The translations under genes and the position numbers were made by a program. The notes under the pieces were generated by a model. The model was not told where the DNA came from and did not search any database. It saw only the letters and a list, made by a program, of their open reading frames with translations. From Palsa-89 sp963824345 (GTDB lineage: Bacteria; Acidobacteriota; Terriglobia; Bryobacterales; Bryobacteraceae), in NCBI GenBank assembly GCA_963824345.1, contig CAWGOZ010000020.1, positions 124,001 through 188,000 on the forward strand: a stretch of DNA of 64,000 nt, written 5' to 3'. Shown here piece by piece: positions 60,657 to 64,000 of this stretch. Each line of letters opens with the position of its first letter. Within the stretch, counting starts at the first letter, position 1.

Positions 60657-61449
60657 CCGCCTCTTTGAACGGCTGACCGCCGAGCATCGCCCCGCACTCA
60701 TCGCATACATCACCGCAGGCGACCCATCGCCCGGCACGACGCCCGGCATCGTGGCTGCTCTCGAACGCGGCGGCGCCGACTTGATCGAGCTGGGCGTGCC
60801 TTTTTCCGACCCCATCGCCGACGGCCCGGTGATCCAACGCGGCAGCGATCGCGCGCTTAAGGCCGGAACAAAGCTCGCCACCGTGCTGGAAATCGCGGCG
60901 CAGGTCCGCAAACGGTCCGAAATTCCGCTGCTGCTGTTCACCTACCTGAATCCGGTGCTGCGGTTCGGGCTGGAGCCGTTGGCTAGCGCGGCGGTGGCAA
61001 GCGGAATCGACGGCTGCCTGCTCACGGACCTGAGCGTCGAAGAGGCCGGCCCGTATATCCAGGTGATGCGCCAAGCGGGTCTGGACACGGTGTTCCTGGC
61101 GGCGCCCACCAGCAGCCAGAGGCGCCTGGAACTGGTGGCGAAATACTCCACCGGTTTCGTCTATTTGGTTTCGCGAACGGGGGTGACGGGTGAGCGATCC
61201 AGCGTCTCCCATGGCGTCCAGCCGCTGGTCCAGGCCATGCGCCGCGCCACCGATCTTCCGCTGGCGGTCGGATTCGGCATTTCCACCGCCGAGCAGGTTC
61301 GGGCCGTCGGCGCGATGGCTGATGGCGTGGTGGTAGGCAGCGCCTTCGTCCGGGTTATCGAACAGAACGCGTCCGATCCTCAGCTCCCGGCCAAAATGGA
61401 GGCTCTGGCTCGGGAGCTCGCCAGTGGTTTACTATCGAAGAACCAATGA
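60643..61449 (+). CDS. trpA: Tryptophan synthase alpha chain
   Basis: A 268-residue TIM barrel that cleaves indole-3-glycerol phosphate to indole and G3P. ALIAYITAGDPSPG, LIELGVPFSDPIADGPVIQR (catalytic Glu and Asp), LLTDLSVEEAG, FLAAPTSSQRRLEL, YLVSRTGVTGER and VGFGISTAEQV are all family motifs. It overlaps trpB, consistent with balanced expression of the alpha2-beta2 complex. Confidence 0.96.
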   Translation: MTRISRLFERLTAEHRPALIAYITAGDPSPGTTPGIVAALERGGADLIELGVPFSDPIADGPVIQRGSDRALKAGTKLATVLEIAAQVRKRSEIPLLLFTYLNPVLRFGLEPLASAAVASGIDGCLLTDLSVEEAGPYIQVMRQAGLDTVFLAAPTSSQRRLELVAKYSTGFVYLVSRTGVTGERSSVSHGVQPLVQAMRRATDLPLAVGFGISTAEQVRAVGAMADGVVVGSAFVRVIEQNASDPQLPAKMEALARELASGLLSKNQ

Positions 61450-61461
61450 GCCCGAAAGATC

Positions 61462-61737
61462 ATGAGCATTGAGAAGCTCGCGGATTGCCGCCGGCGGATC
61501 GACGCGGTGGATGTGAAGCTGGTGGAGCTGCTCAACCAGCGCACCGCAATCGTGCATGAAATCGGCCGCATCAAACGCGAATTCTCTTTGCCCATCTACG
61601 AGCCCAAGCGCGAAGACCAGGTGTTTCAAAACGTCAGCAGCCACAATCCCGGGCCGCTGACTTCGGAAGCCCTGAAGCGGATCTTCGAGCGGATCATCGA
61701 CGAGATGCGGACCATCCAGCAGAAGAAGACAAGCTAA
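61462..61737 (+). CDS. Chorismate mutase (AroQ type)
   Basis: A 91-residue all-helical enzyme. LADCRRRIDAVDVKLVELLN (catalytic Arg), IVHEIGRIKREFSLPIYEPK (Lys, Arg) and REDQVF are conserved AroQ active-site positions. It converts chorismate to prephenate, the branch to Phe/Tyr. It lies 12 bp behind trpA, so both branches of the chorismate pathway are cotranscribed here. It lacks a fused dehydratase or DAHP synthase. Confidence 0.9.
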   Translation: MSIEKLADCRRRIDAVDVKLVELLNQRTAIVHEIGRIKREFSLPIYEPKREDQVFQNVSSHNPGPLTSEALKRIFERIIDEMRTIQQKKTS

Positions 61738-61780
61738 CGGGTGAGAGGATTCGCCACCGCGAGGTACAATAGGAGCGTCG

Positions 61781-62077
61781 ATGAGTAGCCTTCAGTTCTA
61801 TCTCGCGATCGGCATCCCAACTCTGGCCGTACTGATCGGGATTTTGATGAACACCGTTCAGTACACCTTCCTAAACGCCAGATTCAACAGCATTGACGCC
61901 CGATTCAGCAGTAATGACGCGCGATTCAACACCCTGGAGACCCGCATTAGCAATCTGGAGACGCGCTTCGACGCACGGTTCAACAACCTTGAGGTCAAGT
62001 TTGACACTCTGATCGGCAAAGTCATCGACCTTGACAACTGCGTCACCCGCATCGAAGCCAAGCTCGACATCCGATAA
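61781..62077 (+). CDS. Membrane-anchored coiled-coil protein with 7-residue repeats
   Basis: A 98-residue protein with AGGAG 5 bases before the ATG. The span (about residues 5-27, QFYLAIGIPTLAVLIGILMN) is followed by a regular coiled coil: RFNSIDARFSSNDARFNTLE, then TRISNLETRFDARFNNLEVK. It has the same architecture as the pair at 48823 and 49172 but weaker sequence similarity. The RF-x3-DA-RF pattern is shared. Function unknown. Confidence 0.7.
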   Translation: MSSLQFYLAIGIPTLAVLIGILMNTVQYTFLNARFNSIDARFSSNDARFNTLETRISNLETRFDARFNNLEVKFDTLIGKVIDLDNCVTRIEAKLDIR

Positions 62078-62177
62078 CCCACCACCCCCTGCGGCCTGCA
62101 TGGTAAAACTGTGTCTAGTGATGCGCCTCGATCACCAATTCCTGTATAAGGAGATTGGGTCCCGGGAGGGAATGTAG

Positions 62178-62423
62178 ATGGTCAACTGTCCGAACTGCGA
62201 CGCCGTCATCGACGTGGACGAGGACGATTTGGATGAAGGTGACTCGCTGGTCTGCGAGGAGTGCGGCGCCGATCTCAGCGTCACCGGACTGAGTCCTCTG
62301 GAACTGGAAACTCAAGAGGACGAGGACGAGGAGGACGAAGAAGAAGACGAAGACCTCCATTACAGCGAGGATGAAGACGATGATGAGGACGAAGAAGAAG
62401 AGGAAGAAGAGGATTGGCACTAG
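62178..62423 (+). CDS. LysW-like acidic zinc-ribbon protein
   Basis: An 81-residue protein. MVNCPNCDAVIDVDEDDLDE and SLVCEECGADLSV give two CxxC zinc knuckles spaced as in the amino-group carrier LysW. The C-terminal part is an extraordinary acidic run (over 30 Asp/Glu, positions about 45-79) ending EEDWH. Classical LysW ends EDWGE, where the last Glu is the site joined to alpha-aminoadipate or glutamate. Here that Glu is replaced by His and the stop. No lysX/argX-type ligase is nearby. GGAGG precedes the start. Confidence 0.8.
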   Translation: MVNCPNCDAVIDVDEDDLDEGDSLVCEECGADLSVTGLSPLELETQEDEDEEDEEEDEDLHYSEDEDDDEDEEEEEEEDWH

Positions 62424-62811
62424 CCTGACTGGCACCCGCCTGTTTGGGACGAGCGCGGTGCTGCTGATCGCTGCACTGCTTCCGATTGCGGCAGCCGCTA
62501 AAAAGAAACCGGCGCCCGAGAGCTATGCCCTGATCAGCGGCAGCGTTTTTCAGGAGTCCGGTTATGCGCTGCCTGACGCGGCTGTAACCTTGGTCGCGCA
62601 GTCCTCGTCCGGGAGCGCGCCGGTGAAAGCGCAAAAGACGGAAGCGGTTTCCGACGCCCGGGGCGAGTTCATCTTTCGCGTCCCGCCCGGTCCCATGAAC
62701 TACGACATCGTGGTGGCGGCCAAAGGCTATCAAAGCGTGCGGAAATCCGTCAGCGTGGAAGGCCAGGAGCGCCTTGAGGTAAGCTTCCAGTTGGAACGCG
62801 AGCCGAAATAG
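62371..62811 (+). CDS. Secreted carboxypeptidase-regulatory-like domain protein
   Basis: A 146-residue frame overlapping the LysW-like gene by 53 bases; in-frame ATGs at 62380 and 62383 are alternatives. A basic N-terminus and signal segment (LFGTSAVLLIAALLPIAAAA) precede a CarboxypepD_reg-like beta sandwich: ISGSVFQESGYALPDAAVTL, SDARGEFIFRVPPGP and YDIVVAAKGYQSVRKSVSVE. Such domains are appended to secreted and TonB-linked proteins. It is followed directly by a second similar gene. Confidence 0.8.
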   Translation: MKTMMRTKKKRKKRIGTSLTGTRLFGTSAVLLIAALLPIAAAAKKKPAPESYALISGSVFQESGYALPDAAVTLVAQSSSGSAPVKAQKTEAVSDARGEFIFRVPPGPMNYDIVVAAKGYQSVRKSVSVEGQERLEVSFQLEREPK

Positions 62812-63171
62812 GTGGCCAAGACCAGACCAATCGGAGGGGCCTGCATCGCGATTCTGCTGCTGGGCGCCGGTCTCAGCGCGCAGAAGAGAAACCAGGACCC
62901 CGGCACGCGCAATCTGGAGGGCTTTGTGACGGACGCCGCCGGGCAACGCGTAGCTAAAGCCGTGGTGCAGTTGAAGAACACCAAGAATCTGCAGATCCGT
63001 TCCTTTATCACGCAGGAGGACGGCAGCTATCATTTCATGGGGCTGAGCGCCGACGTTGAATACCAGGTGAAGGCCGAGCGCGATGGCGCAGCCAGCTCCT
63101 GGAAGAACCTAAGCGTCTTCAATAGCAAGAAGACTCCTCTCATCAACTTAAAACTGAAGGTGAAGAAGTAG
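62812..63171 (+). CDS. Secreted carboxypeptidase-regulatory-like domain protein 2
   Basis: 119 residues starting at GTG on the base after the previous stop. Signal segment IGGACIAILLLGAGLSAQ. The fold is the same beta sandwich: LEGFVTDAAGQRVAKAVVQL, RSFITQEDGSYHFMGLSADV and EYQVKAERDGAASSW. It was probably created by duplication of the domain of its neighbour, and both are translated together. Role unknown. Confidence 0.8.
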   Translation: MAKTRPIGGACIAILLLGAGLSAQKRNQDPGTRNLEGFVTDAAGQRVAKAVVQLKNTKNLQIRSFITQEDGSYHFMGLSADVEYQVKAERDGAASSWKNLSVFNSKKTPLINLKLKVKK

Positions 63172-63271
63172 CGCGAGCACGCCAGGCGCGTCGGGTTTTC
63201 GTTTCCCGTTTACTAAGGATGCCGACAACGTCGTGGCGGACCGCTTCGACGCGAGCAAGGTATCCTGAAGC

Positions 63272-63754
63272 ATGATGCGCCGCGCGATCCTTCTCTTGCT
63301 CTGCTGGCCCTTGTTCGCGGCCGGCCCGCTTCCCGGCACGCTGATTCCCGTCAACGAGGCCGGATTCCAAAGCCTGGTCAACTCCCACAAAGGCAAAGTT
63401 GTCGTGTACGATTTCTGGGCCACCTGGTGCGCGCCCTGCCGCGCCGAACTTCCGCAGCTGGTGAAACTGGAAGCTAAGCTGCGCTCACAAGGCGTGGAAG
63501 TGATCACCATCTCGGCGGATGAGCCCGAACAGAAGGCAGCCGCCGAAAAACTCATCCAGCAATTCGGAGTGTCCGGCCCGACTTACCTGAAGCACGCCGA
63601 CGACGACGATCATTTCATCAACGCCATCGATCCGAAATGGAGTGGCGCGCTTCCGGCCCTGTTTCTATACGACAAGTCAGGGCACAAAGTCCGCTCCTTC
63701 ATCGGCGAGACCGATATGTCTGCCTTGGAAGCCGCCATTCACAAGCTGCTGTAG
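63272..63754 (+). CDS. TlpA/ResA-like exported thioredoxin
   Basis: A 160-residue protein with signal peptide MMRRAILLLLCWPLFAAG (ATG at 63275 is equally possible). DFWATWCAPCRAELPQLVKL has the WCxPC redox site. VITISADEPEQKAAAEKLI and KWSGALPALFLYDKSGHKV (cis-Pro loop) complete the fold. It would reduce or oxidise periplasmic cysteines, for example in cytochrome c maturation. Confidence 0.9.
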   Translation: MMRRAILLLLCWPLFAAGPLPGTLIPVNEAGFQSLVNSHKGKVVVYDFWATWCAPCRAELPQLVKLEAKLRSQGVEVITISADEPEQKAAAEKLIQQFGVSGPTYLKHADDDDHFINAIDPKWSGALPALFLYDKSGHKVRSFIGETDMSALEAAIHKLL

Positions 63755-63766
63755 CCGACCGCCCAA

Positions 63767-63840
63767 AGCGTTATAATCGTTTGAAGCATTATAATCACCC
63801 TAGGCGTTAGAATGACCCTGAGGCACTATAATCATTTGGA
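63767..63840 (+). repeat. Four tandem 18-19 bp repeats each with a TATAAT-like box
   Basis: Units at 63767-63784, 63785-63802, 63803-63821 and 63822-63840 share the consensus RGCRYTAKAATSAYYYKR. The boxes are TATAAT, TATAAT, TAGAAT and TATAAT at 63772, 63790, 63808 and 63827. They lie between the TlpA-like gene and the ATG at 63852. There are no spacers, so this is not a CRISPR. A stacked promoter or operator array is possible. Confidence 0.8.
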
Positions 63841-63851
63841 GAGGTGCAACA

Positions 63852-64000
63852 ATGAAATCCAGATTCTATGTTTTGGTGGCGGGCCTTGGTTTGCTGGCGA
63901 CCGCCGCGCCCATCCTGGCGCATCATTCCTTCACGGCCGAGTATGACGCCGCCAAGCCCGTCACACTCACCGGCGCCGTGACCAAAGTGGAGTGGATGAA
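63852..64000 (+). CDS. DUF6152-type exported protein, partial (C-terminus outside window)
   Basis: The frame starts at ATG 63852 with GGAGAGGTG upstream and runs off the right edge. A signal peptide (KSRFYVLVAGLGLLATAAPI, cleavage before HHSF) is followed by AHHSFTAEYDAAKPVTLTGA and VTKVEWM. This opening, HHSFxAEYDxxKPVTLxGxVTKVEW, is typical of the DUF6152 family, a group of small exported proteins of unknown function common in Acidobacteria and Proteobacteria. Confidence 0.82.
   Translation, partial: MKSRFYVLVAGLGLLATAAPILAHHSFTAEYDAAKPVTLTGAVTKVEWM

Noticed and set aside
63767..63840. Tandem repeats considered as a CRISPR array
   Set aside because: Units are directly adjacent with no spacers and no cas genes occur in the window.
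1..64000. tRNA, rRNA, tmRNA, riboswitches and insertion sequences
   Set aside because: I scanned by eye for conserved arms, aptamer motifs and transposase motifs and found none convincing; a covariance-model scan would be needed to exclude small RNAs.

Overview
The window looks like chromosome of a GC-rich Acidobacteriota, most likely a Bryobacterales (Solibacter/Bryobacter-type) organism. The main pointers are a secreted protein with the Solibacter-type C-terminal domain (TIGR03437 type), a Gly/Ala/Pro-rich secretome, several stand-alone TPR proteins, a CadC-like winged-helix/TPR regulator, a HipA_2-type kinase and a DUF6152-type protein. This placement is inference from gene content; no rRNA or tRNA gene was seen. 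Shine-Dalgarno sites of the GGAGG type precede many genes, and a -10-like box GCTANANT lies unusually close to the start codon of several others.

Layout. 1-5.2 kb: the edge of a family 2 glycosyltransferase, two adjacent secreted proteins sharing a C-terminal domain, and a TIGR03437-type secreted protein. 5.2-10.1 kb: a translationally coupled minus-strand operon of ECF-type sigma factor, single-pass TPR protein and exported TPR-CHAT protease. 10.2-12.1 kb: a divergent AAA ATPase plus DUF4276 (TOPRIM-like) pair resembling two-gene OLD/PARIS-type defence modules. 12.1-24.5 kb: ilvE, nagA, hpt with a kinase-like/nuclease-like fusion neighbour, an MltD-like lytic transglycosylase, a histone-H1-like protein, a HipA_2 kinase, recJ, a cupin protein, a PRISE-like reductase and a peptidase C26. 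24.6-37.3 kb: an M16 peptidase pair, fumC, an OFA-type transporter, two envelope proteins, a Tat-exported FMN dehydrogenase carrying a CxxCH motif, then xseB, ispA (frameshifted), tlyA, nadK, a DAACS symporter and a broken DUF433 gene. 37.3-48.7 kb: lacD, a DUF1844/metallo-hydrolase/ribF operon, mazG, a GNAT protein, menC-like, MFS and SDR genes, then an ArsA-type ATPase cluster and a YraN-type protein. 48.8-57.7 kb: duplicated membrane-anchored coiled-coil proteins, a methyltransferase and aminotransferase, a vapBC-type pair, and a surface locus (collagen-like protein, repeat protein, CadC-like regulator). 58-64 kb: a compact trpCFBA plus chorismate mutase operon, a LysW-like acidic zinc-ribbon protein, two carboxypeptidase-regulatory-like secreted proteins, a TlpA-like thioredoxin, and a DUF6152-type gene behind four tandem 18-19 bp repeats each containing a TATAAT-like box.

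The best candidates for something undescribed are (a) the sigma/TPR/CHAT operon beside the ATPase/TOPRIM pair, a possible stress or defence island, (b) the LysW-like protein without the C-terminal Glu normally used for conjugation, and (c) the tandem TATAAT repeats near the right edge. Starts were often moved inside long ORFs using signal peptides, ribosome binding sites and neighbour overlap; the entries say where.
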